From contig CADCVQ010000152.1 of NCBI GenBank assembly GCA_902806175.1, forward strand, positions 1 through 47,069: a stretch of 47,069 nucleotides of DNA, written 5' to 3'. The notes under the pieces were generated by a model, which was not told where the DNA came from, did not search any database, and was given only the letters and a program-made list of their open reading frames with translations. Positions 38,467-45,879 of this stretch are shown piece after piece. Origin of the DNA: an uncultured Solirubrobacteraceae bacterium (GTDB lineage Bacteria > Actinomycetota > Thermoleophilia > Solirubrobacterales > Solirubrobacteraceae). The first letter of the stretch is position 1. Each line of letters opens with the position of its first letter. A program made the translations under genes and the position numbers.

Positions 38467-39711
38467 ATGGCGGCCAAGCAGCTGAAGTGCAGGGAATGCG
38501 GCACCGAGTATCCGTTGGAGGCACGCTATGTGTGCTCCAAGTGCTTCGGGCCCCTCGAGGTCGGCTACGACCACGAACACATCACGGATGTCAGCGAGAT
38601 GCGCCGGCGCATCCAGGGCGGGCCGCAGAACATCTGGCGCTATCACGACTTCCTGCCGCTGGAGGGCCCGCAGCCGCGCACGCGCACCGGCCTTCCCGCC
38701 GGCTGCACGCCGCTGATCCGCGCCGACCGCCTCGCGGAGCGCCTCGGCCTGGGGGAGGTCTGGGTCAAGAACGACGCGGCGAACCCGACGCACTCCTTCA
38801 AGGACCGCGTCGTCTCGGTCGCCGCGACGCGCGCCCGCGAGCTGGGCTTCGACACGCTCGCCTGCGCGTCGACCGGCAACCTCGCCAACTCCGTCGCGGC
38901 GCACGGCGCCGCCCTCGGCATGGCGTCCTACGTGCTGATCCCGGCCGACCTCGAAGAGCAGAAGGTGCTCGCGACGGGGGTCTACGGCACGAACCTCGTC
39001 AAGGTCCGCGGCAACTACGACGACGTCAACCGGCTCTGCACGGAGCTGTCGGGCGACCGCGAGAACTGGGCCTTCGTGAACATCAACATGCGCCCGTACT
39101 ACGCCGAGGGATCGAAGACCGTCTCCTACGAGATCGCCGAGCAGCTCGGCTGGGAGATCCCGGACCGCGTCGTCGTGCCGATCGCGTCGGGCTCGCTGTT
39201 CACGAAGATCGGCAAGGGCTTTCAGGAGTTCATCGACGTCGGCCTGATCGACGGCGACGTGCCGATCATGAACGGTGCGCAGGCGACGGGCTGCTCGCCG
39301 GTAGCGGCGGCATTTCGCGACGGCCAGGACTTCTGCCGCCCGGTCAAGCCGCACACGATCGCCAAGTCGCTGGCGATCGGCAACCCCGCCGACGGGCCCT
39401 ACGCGCTGGACCTCGCGCGCGCCACCGCCGGCTCGATCGACTCGGTCAACGACCAGGAGATCCGCGCCGGCATCCGCCTGCTCGCCGAGACGACGGGTGT
39501 CTTCACGGAGACCGCGGGCGGTGTGACGACCGCGGTGTTGCAGAAGCTCGCCGAGACCGGGGCGATCGGCTCCGACGAGCGCGTCGTGATCGTCATCACC
39601 GGCGAGGGTCTGAAGACGCTGGATGCGGTGCGCCACTCCTTCATGGACTACGAGGTCGATCCGACGATCGAGTCCTTCGAGCAGGCGTTCGCCGGCGCGG
39701 TTCAGGTCTGA
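38467..39711 (+). CDS. thrC: Threonine-synthase-family PLP enzyme under a SAM riboswitch
   Basis: 414 residues from ATG 38467; a far longer frame is open upstream, but it would run through the riboswitch. A zinc ribbon (C8, C11, C23, C26) precedes the PLP fold-type II domain. NPTHSFKDRVVSVAA holds the PLP lysine K112, ACASTGNLANSVAAHGAALG is the phosphate-binding loop, and PIASGSLFTKIGKGFQEF is the glycine-rich loop region. Overall it is closest to bacterial ThrC, converting O-phosphohomoserine to threonine. The SAM riboswitch and the overlapping CysO-like gene (TGATG) are unexpected for threonine synthesis. An alternative is a gamma-replacement with a protein thiocarboxylate to give homocysteine. 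The family call is firm; the reaction is open. Confidence 0.85.
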   Translation: MAAKQLKCRECGTEYPLEARYVCSKCFGPLEVGYDHEHITDVSEMRRRIQGGPQNIWRYHDFLPLEGPQPRTRTGLPAGCTPLIRADRLAERLGLGEVWVKNDAANPTHSFKDRVVSVAATRARELGFDTLACASTGNLANSVAAHGAALGMASYVLIPADLEEQKVLATGVYGTNLVKVRGNYDDVNRLCTELSGDRENWAFVNINMRPYYAEGSKTVSYEIAEQLGWEIPDRVVVPIASGSLFTKIGKGFQEFIDVGLIDGDVPIMNGAQATGCSPVAAAFRDGQDFCRPVKPHTIAKSLAIGNPADGPYALDLARATAGSIDSVNDQEIRAGIRLLAETTGVFTETAGGVTTAVLQKLAETGAIGSDERVVIVITGEGLKTLDAVRHSFMDYEVDPTIESFEQAFAGAVQV

Positions 39712-39986
39712 TGGCGATCACCGTGAAGCTCCCGACGCAACTACGCGAGACGGTCGGCGGCGTCGCGTCGCTGCAGGCCGAGGGCGCGACGGTCGGCGAG
39801 GCGCTGGAGTCGGTCTTCGCGTCGCACGGCGAGCTGCGCGACCGGCTCTACCAGGACGGCGACCTGCGGCGGTTCGTCAACGTCTATCTCGGCGGCGAGG
39901 ACATCCGCTTCCTCGACGGTCTGAAGACGGCGCTGCCCGAGGGTGCGGAGCTGACGATCCTGCCGGCGGTCGCCGGCGGCTGCTAG
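39711..39986 (+). CDS. CysO/MoaD/ThiS-family ubiquitin-like sulfur-carrier protein ending in Gly-Gly-Cys
   Basis: 91 residues, start sharing one base with the stop of the threonine-synthase-like gene. MAITVKLPTQLRETVGG is the first beta strand and loop. DLRRFVNVYLGGEDIRFLDG and LPEGAELTILPAVAGGC closely resemble the corresponding parts of mycobacterial CysO, whose C-terminus is PAVAGG. Here one extra Cys follows Gly-Gly. Sulfur carriers form a C-terminal Gly thiocarboxylate; some (HcyS of Wolinella, QbsE) need trailing residues removed by a JAMM protease first. No E1-like (MoeB/ThiF) or JAMM gene lies in the window. Pairing with a PLP fold-type II enzyme parallels CysO with CysM. Confidence 0.87.
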   Translation: MAITVKLPTQLRETVGGVASLQAEGATVGEALESVFASHGELRDRLYQDGDLRRFVNVYLGGEDIRFLDGLKTALPEGAELTILPAVAGGC

Positions 39987-40162
39987 CACCCCGCGAGCGC
40001 TCGCAGCCGGTCCGCCGTCGCGGCGTCGGCGCAAAAGAACGGCTCGATCGACAGCTCGGACACACCGGCCTTGAGCGCGAGGTCGAGCTGGCTCATGTGC
40101 CGGCGCGTGCGCCATTGGCGCAGCAGCGATCCGATTGTGGGGCGGTCGATGACGTGGTTCAT
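39983..40162 (-). pseudogene. Internal-deletion remnant of an MmyB-like XRE regulator
   Basis: 59 codons from ATG 40162. IGSLLRQWRTRRHMSQLDLA then LKAGVS is the first two helices of the XRE/MmyB-type HTH. It jumps directly to ELSIEPFFCADAATADRLRA, which in full-length relatives (about 270-290 residues) is the extreme C-terminus. Some 200 residues are missing with the frame kept. The product lacks the rest of the HTH and the PAS-like ligand domain, so it is unlikely to be a working regulator. Its stop overlaps the stop of the sulfur-carrier gene (CTAG). Confidence 0.7.
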
Positions 40163-40413
40163 CGCGATCGAGCAGTATTGCCGTCCGCGCCACCGCCGGC
40201 GCGGCGCTGGGGCGGACGGCGAGGCCGTCAACGCCGCAGCGCCGCCGCCTGAAGCTCGGCGAAGCCGGCGACGACGAGCGCCTGGGCCACGATCCAGACC
40301 GTGCCGCTCTCCGAGGCCGCGACGCGGATCCATTACCTGTCAGGTAGTGGGGTGTGCGAAGACTCCACCTGGGGTGGCCCCCGGCGGGAAGCGGGCGGGT
40401 GCACCATGACGTC
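40163..40413. promoter_or_regulatory. Intergenic region with palindrome TACCTG-T-CAGGTA
   Basis: 40334-40346 is a perfect 13-bp palindrome with a 1-nt centre, extending to a near-perfect 19 bp (40331-40349). It lies about 170 bp before the MmyB-like remnant and 70 bp before the secreted protein gene, so it could be an operator of either, perhaps a leftover autoregulatory site. On the minus strand, 40230-40325 reads TVWIVAQALVVAGFAELQAA and stops, possibly the tail of another decayed gene. Nothing else was identified. Confidence 0.45.
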
Positions 40414-41376
40414 ATGACCAGATTGCGCTCATTCCTCTTCACCGCCGCCGTCGCCGGCGCGGTGCTGGCGCCCGCCGCCACGGCACAGGGCGCCGCGACA
40501 ACGCTTGCCGTCGAAGCCGCGCCCACGCGCGTCGCCGCCTGGAACGGCACCGTGATGTGGTCGCGCTTCGATCCCGTGACCCAGCTGTACACGCTCGTGA
40601 AGTCCGTCGGCGGCGCCGCACCGGTGCCGGTCGGCGTCGCGCCGCGCCGCGGAGCGCCGTTTGACGTCGACCTCGGCACGAACCGCTCGGGCGCGACGTA
40701 CGCCGTCTACACCCGCAGCGACGGCGACATCTACCGCCTGAACGTCGCCACGGGCGCCGAGACGAAGGTCGACAAGCTCAGCTCACCGGTCCTCGTCGAG
40801 CGCGACCCGACGATCCAGCGCGGCGAGATCGCGTTCGTGCGCCGCAGCGCCGGCCGCGAAGAGCTGCGCATCGGCAACACGACGAGCGCCTCCAAGGGCT
40901 CGCGGCTGCTCGTCCGCAACCGCTCGATCCTGAAGCCCGAGCTCGGCTCGCAGCACATCGCCTACGTCGTCACCGGTCCCGGGCCGATCAGCGACGAGGG
41001 CGCACAGTACCTCCGCGTCCGCAACCTTCGCACGAGCGCCGACCGGCAGGTGTACCGCGCCGTGTCGGGCGGCGCGAACTTCGCCAACATCACCCGTCCG
41101 ACCTGGATGGCTGAGCCGGCGGGCTTCTTCTGGGCGCGCACGAACCAGGGCTCCGGCCGGGGCAATCGCCTGATCCGCTACACGCTGCGCGGCTCGCGGC
41201 TGTCCTACGCGAAGGGCTCGGCGATGCTGAACTCGACCGCCTGGGCCGGTGCCGGCCTCGGCGCCGTGATGACCTCGTCGCTGACCGGCGACGTGTCGTC
41301 GCAGGGCTGCGCCGAGGCCGCCAACCTCTGCAGGGTCGAGGTCACCGGGCCGCTGCAGTTCAACCTCGGGCCGTAG
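40414..41376 (+). CDS. Secreted beta-propeller-like protein
   Basis: 320 residues from ATG 40414. Signal peptide RLRSFLFTAAVAGAVLAP then AATAQG. The mature protein shows repeated WD/TolB-like beta blades: RVAAWNGTVMWSRFDPVTQL, TYAVYTRSDGDIYRLNVATG, PTIQRGEIAFVRRSAGREEL and SQHIAYVVTGPG. It has two Cys near the C-terminus (SQGCAEAANLCRVE). Such proteins may bind glycans or peptides outside the cell. No family named with certainty. Confidence 0.68.
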   Translation: MTRLRSFLFTAAVAGAVLAPAATAQGAATTLAVEAAPTRVAAWNGTVMWSRFDPVTQLYTLVKSVGGAAPVPVGVAPRRGAPFDVDLGTNRSGATYAVYTRSDGDIYRLNVATGAETKVDKLSSPVLVERDPTIQRGEIAFVRRSAGREELRIGNTTSASKGSRLLVRNRSILKPELGSQHIAYVVTGPGPISDEGAQYLRVRNLRTSADRQVYRAVSGGANFANITRPTWMAEPAGFFWARTNQGSGRGNRLIRYTLRGSRLSYAKGSAMLNSTAWAGAGLGAVMTSSLTGDVSSQGCAEAANLCRVEVTGPLQFNLGP

Positions 41377-41399
41377 CCGACACGCCGGGCGGGCACACT

Positions 41400-43784
41400 G
41401 TGGGTGTGCCCGCCCGCGACCGGCTCGACGAGTACAAGCGCAAGCGCGACCCGCAGCGCACCCCTGAGCCCTACGACGGCGACGGCGCGATCCCCGCAGA
41501 GGACGCGCCTCGCTTCGTCGTCCAGGAGCACCACGCAACGCGCCTGCACTGGGACCTGCGCCTCGAGCACGAGGGCGTCGCCGCGTCGTGGGCGATCCCC
41601 AACGGCATCCCGGAGGACCCCAAGGAGAACCGCCTCGCGGTGCACACGGAGGACCATCCGCTCGAGTACCTCGAGTTCGAGGGCGACATCCCCAAGGGCG
41701 AGTACGGCGCCGGCAAGATGCGCATCTGGGACCGCGGCACGTACGAGACGCACAAGTTCGACGACGACAAGGTCGAGGTCACGTTCCACGGCGAGCGCCT
41801 GCGCGGGCGCTACGGGCTCTTTCCGCTCGAGAAGAAGAAGGGCGAGCCGGCGGGCAAGGACTGGATGATCCACCGGATGGATCCCGCCGAGGATCCGACG
41901 CGCCAGCCGATGCCGCCGCGGATCTTCCCGATGCTCGCCAAGGCGTCCAAGGGGCTGCCGCCCGACGACGGGAACTGGGCCTATGAGATCAAGTGGGACG
42001 GCGTTCGCGCGATCGCCTACTCCGAGCCGGGCCGGATCCGCTTCGAGAGCCGCAACAGCAACGACATCAGCCACTCCTATCCGGAGCTCAAGGCGTTCAA
42101 CCGGGCGCTCAGCTCACACCACGCGATCCTCGACGGCGAGATCGTCGCGTTCGAGATATCCGATTCCCACCCACCCCGGCCGAGCTTCTCGCGCCTGCAG
42201 GGCCGCATGCACGTGGCGTCCGAGGCCGCGGCGCGGCGCCGCGTGAAGGACACGCCCGTCGTCTACGTCGTCTTCGACCTGCTGTGGCTGAACGGCCACT
42301 CGCTCATGGACCTGCCCTACGAGGAGCGCCGCGTGCGCCTGCGGGAGCTCGAGCTGCAGGGCCCGCACTGGCAGACGCCCGACCACGTCGTCGGAAGCGG
42401 AGCCGCCGTGCTCGAGGCCAGCCGCGCGAGCGGGCTGGAGGGCGTGATCGCCAAGCGCCTGGACAGCCCGTATCTGCCGGGGCGGCGCTCGCCGTGCTGG
42501 CTGAAGGCCAAGAACGTGCTGCGCGAGGACGTCGTCGTCGGCGGCTGGCTGCCGGGGGAGGGCAAGCGCCGCGACCGCATCGGGGCGCTGCTCGTCGGCG
42601 TCCCCGAGGCCGGGCGGCTGCGCTACGCGGGCCGCGTCGGCACAGGCTTCACCGAGATCGAGCTGACGCGCCTGGCGAAGGTCCTCGAGGAGCGGCCCGA
42701 CTCGCCGTTCAGCGGCGAGCCCAAGCCGCCACGCGGCGCGTTCTTCGTCGAGCCGACGCGCGTGGCGGAGGTCGAGTTCACGGAGTGGACGACGGACGGC
42801 GTGCTGCGCCACCCGTCCTACAAGGGGCTGCGCGAGGAGGCGCCTCCCGCGGCGTTCCTGGACGCCGGCACGCCCGTCCGCGACGGCCTCGAGGTGCGCG
42901 TCGGCGAGCGCGCGCTGAAGGTCACGAACCTCGACAAGGTCCTCTATCCCAAGGCCGGGTTCTCCAAGCGCGACATCATCGACTACTACGTCGCGATCGC
43001 GCCCGCGATCCTGCCGCATCTCGAGGGGCGGCCGCTGACGCGCGTGCGCTTTCCCAACGGGGTGGAGGGCAAGAGCTTCTTTGAGAAGAACTGCCCGTCG
43101 CACCGGCCCGACTGGGTCCCGACGGCATCGGTCCCGCTGTCGGACAAGACCGTCGAGTTCTGCCTCTGCAACGAGCTTGCGACGCTCGTGTGGCTGGCGA
43201 ACCTGGCCGCGCTGGAGCTGCACACGCAGATGCACCGCGCCGAGCAGCTCGGCCAGCCGACGATGATGGTCTTCGACCTCGACCCGGGGCCGCCGGCGAC
43301 GATCGTCGAGTGCTGCCGCGTCGGCCTGTGGCTGCACGGGATGTTCGAGAACCTCGGCCTGCAGGCGTTCGCGAAGACCTCGGGATCCAAGGGGCTGCAG
43401 GTCTACGTGCCGCTCAATGCGCCGGGCGTCACCTACAAGCAGACGAAGGGGTTCGCGTTCGCGGTCGCGGAGCTGCTCGAGGCCTCCGAGCCGACGCTCG
43501 TCGTCTCGCGCATGAAGAAGGAGCTGCGCAAGGGCAAGGTCTTCATCGACTACAGCCAGAACGACGAGCACAAGACGACCGTCTGCGTGTACTCGCTGCG
43601 CGCCCGCGACCGCCCGACCGTCTCGACGCCTGTCACGTGGGACGAGGTGCGCTCCTGCCTGGACAGCGGCGATCCCGCAGACCTCGTCTTCGATGCGCGT
43701 CAGGTCGTCGAGCGCTTCGCCGAGCACGGCGACCTGTACGCGCCCGTTCTCTCGATCGTGCAGGAGATCCCGTCGCTGGGCTAG
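41400..43784 (+). CDS. ligD: Multifunctional DNA ligase D (phosphoesterase-ligase-polymerase)
   Basis: 794 residues from GTG 41400; GTG 41406 is an equally good start. Residues about 35-165 are the 3'-phosphoesterase (QEHHATRLHWDLRLEHEG, then PKGEYGAGKMRIWDRGTYE). Residues about 185-480 are the ATP-dependent ligase with YEIKWDGVRAIAY (lysine near 198), LDGEIVAFE and AKRLDSPYLPGRRSPCWLKA. Residues about 495-790 are the primase-like polymerase with PKAGFSKRDIIDYYVAIAPA, MMVFDLDPGPP (metal DxD) and KTSGSKGLQVYVPL. The order is that of Pseudomonas LigD, not of Mycobacterium (Pol first). It acts with Ku in end joining; no ku gene is in the window. Confidence 0.95.
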   Translation: MGVPARDRLDEYKRKRDPQRTPEPYDGDGAIPAEDAPRFVVQEHHATRLHWDLRLEHEGVAASWAIPNGIPEDPKENRLAVHTEDHPLEYLEFEGDIPKGEYGAGKMRIWDRGTYETHKFDDDKVEVTFHGERLRGRYGLFPLEKKKGEPAGKDWMIHRMDPAEDPTRQPMPPRIFPMLAKASKGLPPDDGNWAYEIKWDGVRAIAYSEPGRIRFESRNSNDISHSYPELKAFNRALSSHHAILDGEIVAFEISDSHPPRPSFSRLQGRMHVASEAAARRRVKDTPVVYVVFDLLWLNGHSLMDLPYEERRVRLRELELQGPHWQTPDHVVGSGAAVLEASRASGLEGVIAKRLDSPYLPGRRSPCWLKAKNVLREDVVVGGWLPGEGKRRDRIGALLVGVPEAGRLRYAGRVGTGFTEIELTRLAKVLEERPDSPFSGEPKPPRGAFFVEPTRVAEVEFTEWTTDGVLRHPSYKGLREEAPPAAFLDAGTPVRDGLEVRVGERALKVTNLDKVLYPKAGFSKRDIIDYYVAIAPAILPHLEGRPLTRVRFPNGVEGKSFFEKNCPSHRPDWVPTASVPLSDKTVEFCLCNELATLVWLANLAALELHTQMHRAEQLGQPTMMVFDLDPGPPATIVECCRVGLWLHGMFENLGLQAFAKTSGSKGLQVYVPLNAPGVTYKQTKGFAFAVAELLEASEPTLVVSRMKKELRKGKVFIDYSQNDEHKTTVCVYSLRARDRPTVSTPVTWDEVRSCLDSGDPADLVFDARQVVERFAEHGDLYAPVLSIVQEIPSLG

Positions 43785-43795
43785 ATTCCGGGTGC

Positions 43796-44179
43796 ATGGA
43801 TCCAGACCGGCTCAAGGCGATTCCCGTCTTCGCCCCGCTCGACGACGAGACGCTGCGCGCCGTCGCGACGTTCGCCACGGAAACCTCGGTGCCCGCCGGT
43901 AAGAGCCTCGTCACGGAGGGCGACTATGCCTACGAGTTCATGGCGATCGAGGAGGGCGAGGCCGACGTCGTCCGCGCGGGCGAGAAGGTCGCGACGCTCG
44001 GGCCCGGCGACTTCTTCGGCGAGATCGCGGTGCTGGAGAAGACGCTGCGGACCGCGTCGGTCGTGGCGACGACGCCGATGCGCCTCGTGACGCTCTCGCA
44101 CTGGGACCTCAGGCGGGTCGGTGATGCGATGGAGCAGATCCGTGCCACGCTCGAGGAGCGCAAGCGGCGCGACTCCTGA
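43796..44179 (+). CDS. Single-domain cyclic-nucleotide-binding protein
   Basis: 127 residues: one CNB domain and a short basic tail. MDPDRLKAIPVFAPLDDETL opens as usual. GDYAYEFMAIEEGEADVVRA and LGPGDFFGEIAVLEKTLRTA form the beta-barrel and phosphate-binding cassette with the conserved Glu and Arg (FGE, then R). No HTH or kinase domain. It could bind cAMP or cGMP and act on a partner; many stand-alone members have no known partner. It follows ligD by 11 bp in the same direction. Confidence 0.85.
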   Translation: MDPDRLKAIPVFAPLDDETLRAVATFATETSVPAGKSLVTEGDYAYEFMAIEEGEADVVRAGEKVATLGPGDFFGEIAVLEKTLRTASVVATTPMRLVTLSHWDLRRVGDAMEQIRATLEERKRRDS

Positions 44180-44196
44180 GGTAGCGTGCGCGGGCA

Positions 44197-45108
44197 GTGG
44201 CCCAACCCGACATGCCAGCGCTCGAGGGGGTCGAGCACCGCTATCTCGACGTCCGCGGCGCCCGGCTGCACGTCGCCGAGCTCGGCGACCCGGGCGGCTC
44301 GCCCGTGCTGCTGCTGCACGGCTGGCCGCAGCACTGGTGGTCGTGGCGCTCGCTGATGCCGCTGCTGGCCGACCGCCATCGCGTGCTCGCGCTGGACCTG
44401 CGCGGCTTCGGCTGGAGCGAGGCGACGCCGCGCGGCTATCGCAAGGCGCAGCTCGCCGACGACGTGGCAGGCGTCCTCGACGCGCTGCAGATCGACCGCG
44501 TCAACCTCGTCGGCCACGACTGGGGCGGCGTCGTCGGCTTCCTCGTCTGCCTCGACCACACGGCGCGCGTCGAGCGCTTCGTGCCGATGAACACCGGCCA
44601 CGTGTGGCCGACGCTCGGCCTCAAGGGCGTGCCGAAGCAACTCGGCGCGATCGCCTATCAGGGGGTGCTCGCGAGCCCGGGGATCGGGCGACGCGTCAAC
44701 GCCTCGCCGCGCGTCGTCGGCAAGGTCGTGGGCGCGATCTCGGCGCAGACGGACAGCGTCCTGCCGCAGTACCAGGAGCATTTCGCGCCGCGCTTCAGCG
44801 ACAAGGCGCGCGCGCAGGCCGCCGCGCAGGTCTACCGCACGTTTGTGCTCTACGAGTATCCGAAATGGGTGCGCGGCCTGTACCGCGATCGCCGACTGAC
44901 GACGCCGACGCTGTGGCTGCACGGCCTCGGCGACCCGTTCTTCAAGCCGGGGATGTTCAAGGACATCGTCGACCATGCCGACGACGTGCGGATCGAGTAC
45001 CTCGAGGGCTGCGGCCACTTCCCGGCAGAGGAGTGCCCGCAGATGGTCGCGAAGCACCTGCGCGCGTTCTTGACCTATGGCGGCGGCCGTCCCGCTCGCC
45101 ACGAGTGA
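44197..45108 (+). CDS. Alpha/beta hydrolase (epoxide hydrolase / haloalkane dehalogenase-like)
   Basis: 303 residues with a GTG start; ATG 44212 is an alternative. VLLLHGWPQHWWSWRSLMPL contains the HGWP oxyanion-hole motif. NLVGHDWGGVVGFLVC holds the nucleophile Asp (HDWGG), typical of epoxide hydrolases and dehalogenases rather than serine esterases. GCGHFPAEECPQMV supplies the catalytic His. LWLHGLGDPFFKPGMFKDI is the usual acid-containing strand region. Substrate unknown. It may be transcribed with the CNB gene 17 bp upstream. Confidence 0.86.
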   Translation: MAQPDMPALEGVEHRYLDVRGARLHVAELGDPGGSPVLLLHGWPQHWWSWRSLMPLLADRHRVLALDLRGFGWSEATPRGYRKAQLADDVAGVLDALQIDRVNLVGHDWGGVVGFLVCLDHTARVERFVPMNTGHVWPTLGLKGVPKQLGAIAYQGVLASPGIGRRVNASPRVVGKVVGAISAQTDSVLPQYQEHFAPRFSDKARAQAAAQVYRTFVLYEYPKWVRGLYRDRRLTTPTLWLHGLGDPFFKPGMFKDIVDHADDVRIEYLEGCGHFPAEECPQMVAKHLRAFLTYGGGRPARHE

Positions 45109-45143
45109 TCGGGCCCCGCGCGCCCGAGCGCGCCGCGCGGCCG

Positions 45144-45731
45144 TCAGCCGCCGGAACAGCGGACCGGCCGCAGGACGATGTCCTCGACGCAGCTGTCGTT
45201 GCGCATCGGGGCGCGGCGACTGCGGATCCTGAAGCTCGTGAACTTGCCGGTCCGTCCCGCGCGAACCACGTAGACGCGCAGCAGGACGCCGGCGCGGAAG
45301 GAGCGCTCGAAGGCGCGCACGTGGATCGTCCGGATCTGGCCGCGCGTGCCGCGGATGCGGGTGATGCGCTGCCTGTAGGGGCAGCGTCCGGACGCTCCGA
45401 GGCAGCGGCTCACGACGTCGCTGCCGACCACCGCGCGCACCGTCAGGCGCGTGATCTTCGCGCCGCGCCTGCTCGTGCGACCGACGATGCGGACGATCGG
45501 AAACGGCGTGAGCAGCGGCAGCCGGGACGCCGCGGGGGGTGGTGGCGGCGCCACGGTCGGAGGCGCCACGGTCGGAGGCGCAGCCGTCGGCACGGGGTAC
45601 TGCTGACCGCCGGCGCCCGCCGGGACGATCGCCCACGCCAGCAGCGCCCCGGCGCACGCGATCAACACCAGCCGTGTCACGGAGCCGACCCCGCCCCGAG
45701 CGCGGCTCCTACTCTTGCCTCGCGCATCCAT
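45144..45731 (-). CDS. Proline-rich secreted protein
   Basis: 195 residues from ATG 45731; GTG 45680 could also start it. Hydrophobic TRLVLIACAGALLAWAIVP is the signal peptide. A Pro/Val repeat follows (TAAPPTVAPPTVAPPPPPAA), likely spanning the cell wall. The mature domain of about 130 residues has four Cys (SRCLGASGRCPYR, DSCVED, RPVRCSGG) and basic strands such as RVYVVRAGRTGKFTSFRIRS. No known family. It resembles other small secreted Cys proteins in this window in composition. It is convergent with the alpha/beta hydrolase gene. Confidence 0.65.
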   Translation of the reverse strand: MDARGKSRSRARGGVGSVTRLVLIACAGALLAWAIVPAGAGGQQYPVPTAAPPTVAPPTVAPPPPPAASRLPLLTPFPIVRIVGRTSRRGAKITRLTVRAVVGSDVVSRCLGASGRCPYRQRITRIRGTRGQIRTIHVRAFERSFRAGVLLRVYVVRAGRTGKFTSFRIRSRRAPMRNDSCVEDIVLRPVRCSGG

Positions 45732-45791
45732 TCGCGCCACCAGCCTAGCCTTTTCTAACCCCGAGCGCGCCGGCACGCCGGGGGTCTGCAG

Positions 45792-45865
45792 CGCGCCCGA
45801 CAGGATTCGAACCTGTGACCTCCGCCTCCGGAGGGCGGCGCTCTATCCAGCTGAGCTACGGGCGC
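45792..45865 (-). tRNA. tRNA-Arg (anticodon CCG)
   Basis: Reading the minus strand: acceptor GCGCCCG pairs with CGGGCGC, D arm GCTC-AGCTGGATA-GAGC, anticodon arm CCGCC-CTCCGGA-GGCGG with CCG at the centre of the 7-nt loop, and T arm ACAGG-TTCGAAT-CCTGT. All stems are complete. No CCA is encoded. It reads codon CGG. Confidence 0.97.
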
Positions 45866-45879
45866 GTGCGCGACGAAGG

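Noticed and set aside
41400-43784. A complete end-joining operon
   Set aside because: LigD is intact, but no ku gene is present in the window, so the system cannot be called complete here.
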